DNA from: Terriglobus roseus DSM 18391
GTDB lineage: Bacteria; Acidobacteriota; Terriglobia; Terriglobales; Acidobacteriaceae
Assembly (NCBI RefSeq): GCF_000265425.1
Contig: NC_018014.1
Span: 744,001 to 808,000 of the forward strand
Reading direction: 5' to 3'
DNA length: 64,000 bases
Every line of letters starts with the position of its first letter. The stretch's first letter is position 1. Below are positions 1 through 9,431 of this stretch, piece by piece. The translations under genes were made by a program, and so were the position numbers. Below the pieces are notes generated by a model. That model did not search any database. It was not told the origin of the DNA and saw only the letters and a list, made by a program, of their open reading frames with translations.

Positions 1-26
1 TCTTTAGAAATCAGTCAGATTCTGAT

Positions 27-365
27 CTAGACGGCGATCCGGTGCAGGTCTTCGCTCAACGCCTCATCCAGCATATTGCTCAGCGAGCTTGCACGGCGGC
101 GGTTCGTCGTCTCGGTGTTGTCGAGTGAGTCCAGCAGTTCGCGATGACGTGCACGCAGCTCCGTCAGCTCATCTGCAATATTCAGCGCAGCCAGAACAGC
201 CACACGCAGCGAATCGACGGTCGCGCCATGCGCTGAGACAGCACGCATCTTGCCGTCAACAATGCGCGCAAGCTGGTCGATGTGCGCGGGGTCTACACCG
301 CGCAGGTGATACGTCTGGTCGTAGATCTCGACCGAAACCGAGCTGATGGGGGAAGTGTTGTCCAT
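27..365 (-). CDS. zapA: Cell division protein ZapA
   Basis: A 112-residue protein with the ZapA fold pattern. An N-terminal beta-rich half (V-E-I-Y-D-Q-T-Y-H-L-R, residues 11-21) leads into L-A-R-I-V-D-G-K-M-R, and a helical coiled-coil half follows. ZapA binds FtsZ and bundles its filaments at the division ring. Length and the L-R-V-A-V-L-A-A-L-N-I-A-D-E stretch fit the family. It lies 23 bases downstream of a small coiled-coil gene on the same strand, the usual zapA neighbour in many bacteria. The family is assigned from pattern recognition without an alignment, but it fits well. Confidence 0.85.
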   Translation of the reverse strand: MDNTSPISSVSVEIYDQTYHLRGVDPAHIDQLARIVDGKMRAVSAHGATVDSLRVAVLAALNIADELTELRARHRELLDSLDNTETTNRRRASSLSNMLDEALSEDLHRIAV

Positions 366-388
366 GCCTCTCGAATACTCCCTCTCGC

Positions 389-646
389 CTAACCCAGGTC
401 GTCCAGTTGCTTCAACATCGCGTCGACACGGCCCTTTACCTGCTGCCGTTCCTGCTTCAATCCTGCCAATTCCACGGTCAATGCCGAGTTCTCGCTGGAA
501 GCAACGTCCAGCAGCTCCTTCATAGCCGCCACTTCCGCCTCCGCATTGGCGCGCGCTTCGCGCTCCGCGCGGATCAGTTCCACCGTGCGCATCACGCGCT
601 GCTCAAGTGCCTGGAATTCGTCGACGGTAATGGTCGTGGTCGCCAT
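389..646 (-). CDS. Small coiled-coil protein, ZapB-like
   Basis: An 85-residue, almost wholly helical protein with heptad-like spacing of Leu, Val and Met and many Glu, Arg and Gln, typical of an extended coiled coil. The start is the ATG of M-A-T-T-T-I-T-V because AAGGAG lies a few bases upstream; the reading frame is open for 28 more codons, but without such a site. Just ahead of zapA, it most likely helps division-ring assembly as ZapB does. Coiled coils are easily confused, so this rests partly on context. Confidence 0.72.
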   Translation of the reverse strand: MATTTITVDEFQALEQRVMRTVELIRAEREARANAEAEVAAMKELLDVASSENSALTVELAGLKQERQQVKGRVDAMLKQLDDLG

Positions 647-790
647 GAATTGTGCTCCTTCGGCGATAATTCGAAACGCCTGTGCGGAGTATAGAGCCGC
701 CATTCGCGAATGCCCGACGGCATTTCGCATTGGGGGTATCCGATTGTGCTACCCCTGTTAATTACTGGTGACGAAACAGGCTGCGAGAAA

Positions 791-2281
791 CTATTTCCGC
801 TTCCAGGTCACGCCGTCTTTACCGTCCTCAATCAGGACACCCTTTTCCATCAACTCATTCCGAATCGCATCGCCACGCGCAAAGTTGCGCCGCTTGCGGG
901 CGTCCGTGCGTTCCGCGATCAACTGTTCAATCTGCTCGTCGGAGATGCTCTGCGCGGCCCGCAGTTCAGGTGCGATCTCGTCGCTGCGACCCTCCGCCTC
1001 AGCCCACGCGACTGCGGCCTGGCTGATCGCTGCATCGCGATCCGTCAGCACGTCGAAGACTTCGTCAAAGTCCGATAGCAGCTTCGTGATGCGCTCTACG
1101 TTGCCGCGGCCGAAGGTGCCATTGTCCAGCGTGATGTTTGCCGCACGCACCACGTCAAAGATGGCGGCACGCGCCTCGGCGGTGTTCAGATCGTTCGCCA
1201 GCGCAGCGTGGTAAGCCGACAGCTTGTCCGCCACGAGCGCATCCAACTCTTCATTGCTCTCCGCCGGCAGCGCTGCATTCTTCGCCGCGGCATCCACGCG
1301 CCGCGCAAAGGTCCGCAGGCGCTCGATCGCATTCGCGCTCTCTGTCAGGCCTTCGAACGTAAAGTTCATCTGGTGGCGATAGGGAACGGAGATCAGCAGA
1401 AAGCGGATCGCCGAAGCGCGGTAGCCCTTCAGCAACAGGTCACGCAGCGTGTAGAAGTTGCCCTCAGACTTCGACATCTTCTTGCCTTCGACCAGCAGGA
1501 AGCGCACATGGAACCAATGCCGTGCAAACGGTTGGTGACTGGCGCACTCGCTTTGAGCAATCTCGTTCTCGTGGTGCGGGAAGGTCAAATCCTCGCCACC
1601 GCCGTGCACGTCAAAGTTCGGCCCCAGGTATTTCATCGCCATGGCGGAGCACTCAATGTGCCAGCCCGGTCGCCCGGTGCCGATCTCCGTCTCCCAAGAC
1701 GCTTCGCCTGGCTTCACAGCCTTCCACAGGGCAAAGTCGCGCGCGGCGTCCTTCTCATACTCGTCCACATCGACGCGCGCACCGTCTTCCATGCCGTCCA
1801 GATCTTTACCGCTCAGCTTCCCGTAGTCCGGAAACTTTGCAATGCGGAAGTACCACGATCCGTCTTCTGTCTTGTAGGCGATGTCTTCGCTGGCAAGCTG
1901 TTCAATCAGCTTCACCATCTCGCCGATGTTCTCGGTCGCGCGCGCAATGATCTCCGGCCGCTCGACGCCCAGCGCGTCCATGTCTTCGAAGAAGGCCTTC
2001 TCAAACTTGGCGGTGTACTCATTGATGGGCACGCCGGCAAGCGCGGCGTTGCGGATGATCTTGTCATCCACATCCGTAATGTTCATCACGTGCTTCAGCA
2101 GAAAGCCCTGCAGGCGCGCGGTGCGGCGCAGCACGTCGACATGCAGAAAGGTGCGGAAGTTGCCGATGTGGCCGTAGTCATAGACCGTCGGGCCGCAGCA
2201 GTACATGCGCAGCGTGTTGTCACGCGCGGGTGCAAGCGGCTCAATGCGGCTGCCCAGGGTATTGAAGAGTTCGATGGCCAT
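791..2281 (-). CDS. cysS: Cysteine--tRNA ligase
   Basis: A 496-residue class I aminoacyl-tRNA synthetase that charges tRNA-Cys in the cytoplasm. The HIGH-type motif appears as G-H-I-G-N near residue 38, after Y-C-C-G-P-T-V-Y, whose Cys is a zinc ligand. Further signatures are H-I-E-C-S-A-M-A and G-G-E-D-L-T-F-P-H-H-E-N-E, typical of CysRS, and the K-M-S-K-S-E-G-N loop. The C-terminal helical anticodon-binding region is complete. The start at M-A-I-E-L-F-N has CCTCCTCGG just upstream; the longer frame adds 23 residues not expected in the family. Confidence 0.97.
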   Translation of the reverse strand: MAIELFNTLGSRIEPLAPARDNTLRMYCCGPTVYDYGHIGNFRTFLHVDVLRRTARLQGFLLKHVMNITDVDDKIIRNAALAGVPINEYTAKFEKAFFEDMDALGVERPEIIARATENIGEMVKLIEQLASEDIAYKTEDGSWYFRIAKFPDYGKLSGKDLDGMEDGARVDVDEYEKDAARDFALWKAVKPGEASWETEIGTGRPGWHIECSAMAMKYLGPNFDVHGGGEDLTFPHHENEIAQSECASHQPFARHWFHVRFLLVEGKKMSKSEGNFYTLRDLLLKGYRASAIRFLLISVPYRHQMNFTFEGLTESANAIERLRTFARRVDAAAKNAALPAESNEELDALVADKLSAYHAALANDLNTAEARAAIFDVVRAANITLDNGTFGRGNVERITKLLSDFDEVFDVLTDRDAAISQAAVAWAEAEGRSDEIAPELRAAQSISDEQIEQLIAERTDARKRRNFARGDAIRNELMEKGVLIEDGKDGVTWKRK

Positions 2282-2412
2282 CCGAGGAGGGTCGTTTCCT
2301 TCAGCGACTTGCGTGCGCGCCCGGAACCATGCGCACCATCGCGCTGTCATGCCGCCGCAGTCCGAGCTTGATTCTAGCTGAGCCGCCCGCGCACAGCGGC
2401 AACAGGCGCCTT

Positions 2413-3522
2413 TTAGCCGAGACGCAGTTGCGGCGTCGCATTCAGGTCCGCACCCGCAAACTCACCATGGCGCAGCTTCGGCCACGCTGCAGCGGCGATC
2501 ATCGCGGCGTTGTCAGTCGACAGAGAAGCCCCTGGAAAAGCCACGGAAAGCCCACGTTCCGCAGCAACCTCCGCAAAGCGTGCGCGCAAAGCCCGGTTAG
2601 CCGCAACACCGCCAGACACCACGATGCCCGTTGCTCCGAAGTGAGCCGCAGCCGCCAATGTCTGCCGCACCAGGTTTCCGACCACCGCATGCTGAAACGA
2701 GGCAATCAGGTCTAGGGTCTCCGCGTCGCACAGCGCAAGCACGTCTTTCAGGGAAGGCTGCTCGATCCGTGCCAGCGCCGCACGCCTGGCGTCAATCGCC
2801 GCCTTCATCCCATGCGTGTCGACGTAGCGCAACACGGCGGTCTTGATGCCGCTGAACGAGAAGTCAAAGCTCGGATCCTCTTCCGTCCCGCGATTGATCG
2901 AGATAAAGCGAAATGGCACGGCGTTCGCATTGCCATGAGCACTCAGCCGATCGATCCACGGGCCACCTGGATAGCCCAGGCCCAGCAGCTTCGCAACCTT
3001 GTCGTACGCCTCGCCCGCTGCATCGTCGACCGTCCGGCCCACGTTGCGATAACGCCACGAACCATCGCTCTCATCGGCCAGATACAGATGCGTATGCCCG
3101 CCACTGACAACTAGCGCCAGCAGTCCACCTGCTGACGCGCCGTGGCGCTCCATCAGCACGGCATGGATATGCCCCTCAAGATGGTTCACCGCGATCAGCG
3201 GCTTCTCCAATCCAAACGCATAGGCCTTCGCAAACGAAATCCCAACCAGCAGCGCACCCGCAAGCCCCGGGCCGGCAGTGACGGCAATCGCGTCCAGATC
3301 GTCGGCAGACACGTCGGCCGCACGCAGAGCCTCGCGCACTACCGGCACAATGTTCCGCAGATGCTCGCGACTCGCCAGCTCCGGCACCACGCCGCCGTAC
3401 AGCGCATGCATCTCCATCTGCGACGCCACGACGTTCGAAAGAACCTCGCCACCACTGCGCACCACTGCCGCAGCCGTCTCGTCGCACGAGCTTTCAATGC
3501 CCAGAATCAGTCCAGTGCCCAC
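2413..3522 (-). CDS. tsaD: tRNA N6-threonylcarbamoyladenosine transferase TsaD
   Basis: A 369-residue protein that transfers the threonylcarbamoyl group to A37 of ANN-decoding tRNAs, working with TsaB and TsaE. The N-terminus G-I-E-S-S-C-D-E-T-A-A-A-V-V is the ASKHA phosphate-binding strand. The family motif H-A-L-Y-G-G-V-V-P-E-L-A-S-R-E-H is present. H-L-E-G-H-I-H supplies the metal-binding histidines, and V-S-G-G-H-T and V-S-G-G-V-A-A-N are the other nucleotide-site loops. It follows cysS on the same strand with a 131-base gap. Confidence 0.97.
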   Translation of the reverse strand: MGTGLILGIESSCDETAAAVVRSGGEVLSNVVASQMEMHALYGGVVPELASREHLRNIVPVVREALRAADVSADDLDAIAVTAGPGLAGALLVGISFAKAYAFGLEKPLIAVNHLEGHIHAVLMERHGASAGGLLALVVSGGHTHLYLADESDGSWRYRNVGRTVDDAAGEAYDKVAKLLGLGYPGGPWIDRLSAHGNANAVPFRFISINRGTEEDPSFDFSFSGIKTAVLRYVDTHGMKAAIDARRAALARIEQPSLKDVLALCDAETLDLIASFQHAVVGNLVRQTLAAAAHFGATGIVVSGGVAANRALRARFAEVAAERGLSVAFPGASLSTDNAAMIAAAAWPKLRHGEFAGADLNATPQLRLG

Positions 3523-3649
3523 ATGCCTATACTAGCGAGGCACACGAACACGTCCGCGCAGGATCGGAAGAGATCTCCTGCAAAGAGAAGATTTTTCGCA
3601 GTTTTGAGTGTTTTTCAAGGTAGATTTCGCACCCATCGGATCCGTCATC

Positions 3650-5077
3650 ATGTCATCTAACTCTCCGATGAACTTCGCCGACAGTCCCGGTTACCAGGCC
3701 GCACTCCACATCGTGCAGTCGCTGCGCGCTCGCGGCTTCGACGCGTACTTTGCTGGCGGCTGCGTGCGCGATCTGCTGCTCGGCATTGAGCCCAAGGACT
3801 ACGACGTCGCCACCTCCGCCACGCCGGAGAAGGTGCTCATGGGCTTCGACCGCACCTTCTCAGTCGGCATGCACTTCGGCGTCGTCATCGTCTGCACGGC
3901 GAACAAAGACGCGGGCTGTGAAGTTCAGACGGAAGTCGCCACCTTCCGCAGCGACGGTGACTACACGGACGGCCGCCGCCCCGACGAGGTCAGCTACGCG
4001 GACACACCGCAGGAAGACGTCCAGCGCCGCGACTTCACCATCAACGGCATGCTGCTCGATCCCATTGGCCTTACTGCAGACAACATCGCCAGCCGCGTCC
4101 TCGACTTCGTCGGTGGTCAGGACGATCTGCGAGCGGGCATCGTGCGGGCCATCGGCGATCCCGAACGCCGCTTCCGCGAAGACAAGCTGCGCATGCTGCG
4201 TGCCATCCGCTTCGCCGCGCGTTTCACCTTCACCATTGAGCCGGAGACCATGCGGGCGATGCAGATGCAGGCCGAAACCATCTCGCAGGTCAGCAACGAA
4301 CGCGTCCGCGATGAACTAACCAAGATGCTGACGGAGGGCCACGCGCGCCGCGCCTTTGAGCTCCTCGACGAAAGTCGTCTGCTGCGGCATGTGCTGCCGG
4401 AGGTTGTTGCCATGAAGGGCGTAGAACAGCCACCCGAGTGGCACCCCGAAGGCGATGTGTGGATTCACACGCTGATGCTGCTCGAGAAGCTGCGGCCGGG
4501 GGCCAAGTCAACGCTGGCGTGGTCAGCACTGCTGCACGATGTCGGTAAGCCCCCAACCTTTCGCGCGCCCGATCCCGCAGATCCAAAGCCGCGCATCCGC
4601 TTCAACGGCCACGCCGACGTAGGCGCCACGATGTCCCGCGCCATCCTGAACCGCCTGCGTTTCTCTACGGCCGACACCGACCAGATCGTCGCACTCGTCG
4701 CAAACCACATGCGCTTTGGCGATGTGAAGAACATGAAGCAGAGCACGCTCAAGCGCTTCTTCCGCCTGAACGATTTCGCAGAACATCTCGCGCTGCACAA
4801 GCTTGACGTCACCAGCTCACACAACCTGCTTGCCATGTACGACTACGCAAAGCAGCACTTTGAAGCAGCACCCGTCGAAGAGTGGAAACCCGCGCTCCTG
4901 CTCACGGGCCGCGACCTTATCGACGCAGGCCTGAGGCCAGGCCCGCGATTCAAGCAACTGCTCAGCGAGATCGAAGATGCACAGCTCGAAGGCAGTATCC
5001 GCACGCGCGCCGAAGCCATCAATTTGCTGCGCGATCTGCTGGCAAAGCAACAACTCAGCGGGGTGCAGTCGCAGTGA
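3650..5077 (+). CDS. CCA tRNA nucleotidyltransferase / poly(A) polymerase family, HD domain
   Basis: A 475-residue class II nucleotidyltransferase. The head contains G-G-C-V-R-D and the catalytic pair in K-D-Y-D-V-A-T near residue 50. R-R-D-F-T-I-N-G and E-R-R-F-R-E-D-K-L-R-M-L-R-A-I-R-F-A are the template and neck motifs of CCA-adding enzymes. An HD domain follows (A-L-L-H-D-V-G-K). It probably repairs or adds the CCA end of tRNA; poly(A) polymerase activity cannot be excluded from motifs. The start is uncertain: a GTG at 3608 and ATGs at 3650 and 3668 share the frame, none with a good ribosome site. Its stop overlaps the next start as GTGA. Confidence 0.92.
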   Translation: MSSNSPMNFADSPGYQAALHIVQSLRARGFDAYFAGGCVRDLLLGIEPKDYDVATSATPEKVLMGFDRTFSVGMHFGVVIVCTANKDAGCEVQTEVATFRSDGDYTDGRRPDEVSYADTPQEDVQRRDFTINGMLLDPIGLTADNIASRVLDFVGGQDDLRAGIVRAIGDPERRFREDKLRMLRAIRFAARFTFTIEPETMRAMQMQAETISQVSNERVRDELTKMLTEGHARRAFELLDESRLLRHVLPEVVAMKGVEQPPEWHPEGDVWIHTLMLLEKLRPGAKSTLAWSALLHDVGKPPTFRAPDPADPKPRIRFNGHADVGATMSRAILNRLRFSTADTDQIVALVANHMRFGDVKNMKQSTLKRFFRLNDFAEHLALHKLDVTSSHNLLAMYDYAKQHFEAAPVEEWKPALLLTGRDLIDAGLRPGPRFKQLLSEIEDAQLEGSIRTRAEAINLLRDLLAKQQLSGVQSQ

Positions 5078-6426
5078 AAAATGTCATCGTCGTTGGAGCA
5101 GGTGTTGCCGGTCTCATCGCAGCCGTCAAACTTGCAGAGGCTGGTTGTAAGGTCACAGTGCTGGAGGCGCGCAGTCATGTCGGTGGCCGTATCCTCACGG
5201 AGCATGCAGGCGATGCAGCTATCGAACTCGGCGCAGAGTTTGTGCACGGCGAACCGCCGGAGTTGTTCGCACTCCTCAAAGAACTCGACCTGCCTTTCTA
5301 CGAGCTAACCGGCTCGAACGTCCGCTACGCGCCCAATGGAACGCTCTCAGCAGAAGACGAAGAGGGTGACGATACAAAGGCGAGCGAAGACAGCGATGCC
5401 GAGGATCCATTCGCCCTGCTCGAACGCATGACGGCGTGGATCGATCAGCAGCACCAAAACGAAGATCTCAGCTTTTGCGAGTATGTTGAGCGAGAGCGAG
5501 TGGATGGCGATCTTGCAGCGAGTGCAACCAGCTACGTCGAAGGCTTCAACGCGGCCGATGCATCTCGCATCTCCATCCGTTCCCTCGCCGTGCAGCAGCG
5601 CGCGGAAGACAGCATCCACGGCGACAACTCCTTTCACGTCACAGGCGGCTACGCACAACTGCCGCAGGCTCTCGCAGTCCGTCTGCAAAAAGCCGGCGCA
5701 ATCCTGCGTACTGAGGCCATCGTGGACGAGGTCGCCTGGTCCGCAGGCAGTGTCTCTATCCGGCTCACATCGGGCGAAGCGCTTGCCGCAGATGCAGCCG
5801 TCATCACATTGCCACTCGGCGTTCTCCATGCGCGCGCAGTACGATTTACACCCGTGCCGGCGAACATCCTCCACGACGCAGGCCGCATGGCCATGGGGCA
5901 CGTCTGCCGCATCAATCTCGTCTTCCGCAGCCGCTGGTGGGCTGAGATTGCCCACCCGCAGCACAAAGCCCTGCAGCAACTTTCCTTCCTGCTGCCAACG
6001 GAACGGACCCGCGCAGACGAGCCCCGCTTCCACGTCTTCTGGACCGGCTTCCCCTCGCTGGACCCGGTACTCACCGCCTGGAGCGGAGGACCCGCAGCGG
6101 ACCGCTTCGCGGCTCTGAACGATCACGAAATCGCGCACATCGCATGCGCGGATCTCGCGCGTATCTTCGGCCTCACCAACGATGACGTCCTCGACCAACT
6201 CGTCTCGCACCACAGCCATGACTGGCAGAGCGATCCCTTTTCGCTCGGCGCCTATTCATGGGTGCCGGTCGGTGCCGTCGATGCCTCGAAGAGCATGTCT
6301 CAGCCGGTTCGGGACACCCTTTTCTTCGCCGGCGAACACACCGATATCACCGGGCACTGGGGCACCGTCCACGGCGCGCTTCGCAGCGGCTTGCGCGCTG
6401 CGCAACAGCTTTTGCAGGAAGACTAA
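5074..6426 (+). CDS. Flavin monoamine oxidase family protein
   Basis: A 450-residue flavoprotein. The FAD-binding Rossmann motif V-V-G-A-G-V-A-G-L-I-A-A starts at residue 5 and is followed by V-L-E-A-R-S-H-V-G-G-R, characteristic of amine oxidases. The C-terminal F-F-A-G-E-H-T-D-I-T-G-H-W-G-T-V-H-G-A completes the FAD site. An unusual acidic insert (D-E-E-G-D-D, E-D-S-D-A-E-D) lies near residues 95-112. The start is a GTG overlapping the stop of the upstream gene by 4 bases, indicating translational coupling; the frame stays open upstream but only inside that gene. The substrate is unknown (amine, polyamine or desaturation reaction). Its 3' end overlaps the convergent transporter gene by 4 bases. 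Confidence 0.9.
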   Translation: MKNVIVVGAGVAGLIAAVKLAEAGCKVTVLEARSHVGGRILTEHAGDAAIELGAEFVHGEPPELFALLKELDLPFYELTGSNVRYAPNGTLSAEDEEGDDTKASEDSDAEDPFALLERMTAWIDQQHQNEDLSFCEYVERERVDGDLAASATSYVEGFNAADASRISIRSLAVQQRAEDSIHGDNSFHVTGGYAQLPQALAVRLQKAGAILRTEAIVDEVAWSAGSVSIRLTSGEALAADAAVITLPLGVLHARAVRFTPVPANILHDAGRMAMGHVCRINLVFRSRWWAEIAHPQHKALQQLSFLLPTERTRADEPRFHVFWTGFPSLDPVLTAWSGGPAADRFAALNDHEIAHIACADLARIFGLTNDDVLDQLVSHHSHDWQSDPFSLGAYSWVPVGAVDASKSMSQPVRDTLFFAGEHTDITGHWGTVHGALRSGLRAAQQLLQED

Positions 6427-7373
6427 GCGGTGCGGGCCACAGCCTTCGGCTTGCTCTTTGAAGCCGTCACAATTGCCACGGCCACCAGGATGATCGCCAT
6501 CGCCACCCACTGGGATCCATGCAGGCCTTCGTGCAGAAACAGCGCGCTCAGCACCACCGCAACAATCGGGTTCACATACGCATAGGTCGCAACCTTCGCC
6601 ACCGGCACATGGTGCAGCAGATACGTGTAAGCCGTGTAGCCCACCAGCGATCCAAAGATCGCCAGCCATGCCAGCGCAACAAAGACACCGGGCGTCCAGC
6701 GAGCGGTGTGCCATCCGCCAGCCGCCGTGCCAATCAGCACATTCGCCGTGCCCGCAAAGAGCATCTGCCAGGCAGCGCCGACAAACGGGTCCAGCTTCGA
6801 AGGCCAGCGTCCCGACAGCAGTGATCCCACCACCCAGCAGGCGATGCCCACGACGAGCACCATCGTGCCCAGCGCCAGGGCATGCTCCGCGTTGCCTCCG
6901 TGATGCAGCACCAGTCCATGGCGCAGTACCGGCGCCAGCAGCACAATCAGCCCGGCCAGTCCGAGTGCGCTACCCGCCCAACCCATGCGGTTCAGCGGTG
7001 CGCCACCCGGAATCAGGCTCTCGCACATCGCGATCAGGATTGGCACACTCGCCGTCAGCAGCGCCGCATAGCCCGCCGTGACATACATCTCCGCCCACCC
7101 CAGCAGTACGTTGTTGCCGGTCAACATCAGCAGGCCCAGAACCAGCGCCCGCACCAGGTCACGACGGTTGATCCGCACGCTGACACCACGCATCGGCAAC
7201 ACCAATAGCAGCATGGCGCCCGCCGCAAGATACCGAAAGCCCGAGACGAAGCCTGGCGTCAGATACTGCACGCCGTAGCGAATCGCGACAAAGGTCGATC
7301 CCCAGAAGAAATACACGCAGCCAAAGGCCAGCAGCAAGATCCATCTGGCGGGAGCTTTGGTGGGGGATGTCAT
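6423..7373 (-). CDS. EamA/DMT family transporter
   Basis: A 316-residue inner-membrane protein with about ten hydrophobic helices in two repeated EamA halves. Residues 12-28 (L-L-L-A-F-G-C-V-Y-F-F-W-G-S-T-F-V) carry the family's aromatic W-G-S first-helix signature, and the second half starts near residue 165. Such proteins export metabolites such as amino acids; the substrate cannot be read from sequence. The start M-T-S-P-T-K was chosen because the 70 upstream codons are arginine-rich and antisense to the ruvB start region. Confidence 0.9.
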   Translation of the reverse strand: MTSPTKAPARWILLLAFGCVYFFWGSTFVAIRYGVQYLTPGFVSGFRYLAAGAMLLLVLPMRGVSVRINRRDLVRALVLGLLMLTGNNVLLGWAEMYVTAGYAALLTASVPILIAMCESLIPGGAPLNRMGWAGSALGLAGLIVLLAPVLRHGLVLHHGGNAEHALALGTMVLVVGIACWVVGSLLSGRWPSKLDPFVGAAWQMLFAGTANVLIGTAAGGWHTARWTPGVFVALAWLAIFGSLVGYTAYTYLLHHVPVAKVATYAYVNPIVAVVLSALFLHEGLHGSQWVAMAIILVAVAIVTASKSKPKAVARTA

Positions 7374-7456
7374 GACGGGTCCGTCCAGACTATCAAGACT
7401 CGCCTCATCCCAAAGGAGATTGCGGCCTCGCAATCTTCGCCGTACCATCGCCTGAG

Positions 7457-8545
7457 ATGGATTTCCTGAACAAGAAGCGCTTTGACAGCAGCCGGTCGCC
7501 CAAAAGCGCCGACGCCGAGCGGCTCGTAAGCGCCAGCAGCGTGGGCGAGGACGCCGCCTTCGAACTGAAGCTGCGCCCCACACAACTGCGTGAATTCATC
7601 GGCCAGGCCAAGGCGAAGGAGCAGCTCGCCATCGCGCTCGAAGCGGCAAAGTCGCGCGGCGAAGCGCTCGATCACGTGCTCCTCTTCGGACCGCCGGGCC
7701 TCGGCAAGACGACACTCGCCACCATCATCGCCAACGAGATGAACGTCGGCTTCCAGCAGACCAGCGGCCCCGCCCTGCAGATCCAGGGCGACCTCACCGC
7801 CATCCTCACCAACCTGCGCGAAAAGCAGGTGCTCTTCCTCGATGAGATCCATCGGCTGCAACCGGTGCTCGAAGAAAAGCTCTACACCGCGCTCGAGGAC
7901 TACAAGCTCGACATCATCATCGGCAGCGGCCCCGCGGCACGCACGCACGTCATGGAGATCCGCCCCTTCACCTTCGTCGCAGCTACCACGCGCCCCGGCT
8001 TGCTCTCGTCGCCGCTGCGTTCGCGCTTCGGCATCCTCTTACGGCTTGAGTTCTACAACGACGACGACCTCCGCTTCATCGTCGAACGCAGCGCCGAGGT
8101 CATGGGCGTCACCATCGACGCGGACGGCGCGTCTGAGATCGCGATGCGCTCGCGCGGCACACCGCGTATCGCCAACCGTCTGCTGCGCCGCGTGCGTGAC
8201 TACGCACAGGTCCGCGCCAACGGCATCGTCGACCGCGCCACCGCGAAGGCCGCGCTGCAGATGCTGGAAGTGGACGAGCACGGCTTCGACGAACTCGATC
8301 GCCGTCTGCTGATGACCATCATTGAAAAGTACGACGGCGGCCCGGTCGGCCTCAACACACTGGCTGCAGCGCTTGCGGAAGAAGAAGACGCGCTCGAAGA
8401 GGTCTATGAGCCGTTCCTGATGCAGATCGGCTTCCTCGACCGCACACCGCGCGGCCGTGTCGCCACGCGTCGTGCCTACGAACACTTCGGCATCCCCGTG
8501 CCCACCAAGGCCGGCCAGTACGACCGTCCGACGCTCTTCGAGTAG
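7457..8545 (+). CDS. ruvB: Holliday junction branch migration ATPase RuvB
   Basis: A 362-residue AAA+ motor that drives branch migration with RuvA. Walker A is G-P-P-G-L-G-K-T near residue 82, and Walker B is L-F-L-D-E-I-H-R-L. Sensor and arginine-finger segments follow ([17 protein letters not shown]). The C-terminal winged helix contains [10 protein letters not shown] and [10 protein letters not shown]. The N-terminus is slightly longer than usual. It is followed 14 bases later by dciA, probably in one transcript; ruvA and ruvC are not adjacent. Confidence 0.98.
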   Translation: MDFLNKKRFDSSRSPKSADAERLVSASSVGEDAAFELKLRPTQLREFIGQAKAKEQLAIALEAAKSRGEALDHVLLFGPPGLGKTTLATIIANEMNVGFQQTSGPALQIQGDLTAILTNLREKQVLFLDEIHRLQPVLEEKLYTALEDYKLDIIIGSGPAARTHVMEIRPFTFVAATTRPGLLSSPLRSRFGILLRLEFYNDDDLRFIVERSAEVMGVTIDADGASEIAMRSRGTPRIANRLLRRVRDYAQVRANGIVDRATAKAALQMLEVDEHGFDELDRRLLMTIIEKYDGGPVGLNTLAAALAEEEDALEEVYEPFLMQIGFLDRTPRGRVATRRAYEHFGIPVPTKAGQYDRPTLFE

Positions 8546-8559
8546 GAAGGGAAGCAGCC

Positions 8560-8925
8560 ATGCAGTTGATGCGCGATCTGCTTCGAAGTTCGCTGGCGAA
8601 GTCGTTGTCCGCCCTGTCGCCGCTGGACCGTCTCGCCTCCGCATGGCCGGTAGCCGCGGGCCACGGCATCGCGGAACGAACGTCCGTCACAGACCTGGAA
8701 GACGGCGCCGTCACCGTCACCGTGCCCGACGCCGTATGGCAGGCACAACTGCGTACCACCGCCGACCAGCTCAAACGTGATCTCGCGCGTATCAGCGGTG
8801 TTCCCCTGACCGATATACTTTTCCTGTTGCCGGCAGCCGCAGCAGATGCGCGCCGAGCCGAGATTCCCTCGGACAGACCGCGGCCGAAAATGCCCGCACG
8901 AGTCCGAACCAGAAAGACCTCATGA
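8560..8925 (+). CDS. dciA: DciA family (DUF721) protein, probable replicative helicase loader
   Basis: A 121-residue protein with the DUF721/DciA pattern: an N-terminal W-P-V-A-A-G-H-G-I-A-E-R-T segment, then the alternating strand D-G-A-V-T-V-T-V-P-D-A-V-W-Q-A-Q-L and a helix ending L-T-D-I-L-F-L-L. In known cases DciA loads DnaB onto DNA in bacteria that lack DnaC or DnaI. GGAAGG lies about ten bases before the ATG. It sits between ruvB and gatC and shares a 4-base ATGA overlap with gatC. Confidence 0.78.
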   Translation: MQLMRDLLRSSLAKSLSALSPLDRLASAWPVAAGHGIAERTSVTDLEDGAVTVTVPDAVWQAQLRTTADQLKRDLARISGVPLTDILFLLPAAAADARRAEIPSDRPRPKMPARVRTRKTS

Positions 8926-9305
8926 GCACCGAGACAAACGAAGTAGTCGACCCCAACGAAGCTCCGCCCGCAACGCCGCACGCAGCCGACGCAAGTGTGA
9001 CGCTTGCCGACGTGCGCCACGTCGCCGCGCTCGCAAACCTGCAGCTCACCGCAGAAGAAGAGCCGCGCATGCAGCGTGACCTCAACGCGATCCTGGGCCA
9101 CGTCGCCGCACTCGCCGCGCTCGACACCACGGACGTGCCGCCGCTCGCGCAGGTAGGCCAGCTGCTGCAGCGCGGCCCCGCACTCGCCGGCTCATCGCTG
9201 CGCCCCGACCAGCCAAAGCCCTCCGTCGATCGCGCCGCCGTCATGCACGAAGCACCCGACACCGACGGCCGCTTCTTCCGCGTGCCAAAGGTCATCGAGC
9301 GCTAG
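8922..9305 (+). CDS. gatC: Aspartyl/glutamyl-tRNA amidotransferase subunit C
   Basis: A 127-residue GatC. The core L-A-D-V-R-H-V-A-A-L-A-N-L-Q-L-T-A-E-E matches the family's H-V-A-x-L-A-x-L motif, followed by the I-L-G-H-V-A-A-L helix and an extended tail that threads between GatA and GatB. An N-terminal extension of about 24 residues (E-V-V-D-P-N-E-A-P-P) is atypical. It supports transamidation of Glu-tRNA-Gln or Asp-tRNA-Asn. gatA follows after 126 bases that hold a hairpin repeat; gatB is not in the window. Confidence 0.95.
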   Translation: MSTETNEVVDPNEAPPATPHAADASVTLADVRHVAALANLQLTAEEEPRMQRDLNAILGHVAALAALDTTDVPPLAQVGQLLQRGPALAGSSLRPDQPKPSVDRAAVMHEAPDTDGRFFRVPKVIER

Positions 9306-9324
9306 CACTGCAGCGCCACCACAC

Positions 9325-9373
9325 CGGGTGCCCCACCTTCGCGAAGCTAAGGTGGGCATCGCGCAAAGCGCGA
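9325..9373. repeat. Double-hairpin GGGTGCCCCA repeat, copy 1
   Basis: The sequence CGGGTGCCCCACCTT starts the unit. TGCCCCACCTT (9329-9339) pairs with AAGGTGGGCA (9349-9358), and TCGCGC pairs with GCGCGA (9359-9373) around an AAA loop. It lies between gatC and gatA, so it will be transcribed and fold within the gatCA message. It belongs to the family copied at 37.7, 38.9-39.3 and 40.1-40.5 kb. Confidence 0.85.
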
Positions 9374-9431
9374 CCAGCAGAACTCCAAAGCGCCACGAAA
9401 CATAAGCGCAAGCCATCTTTCAGGACCACCG

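Noticed and set aside
733-755. GGGGTA/TACCCC symmetry upstream of the ZapB-like gene
   Set aside because: Six-base arms without a T tract; could be chance.
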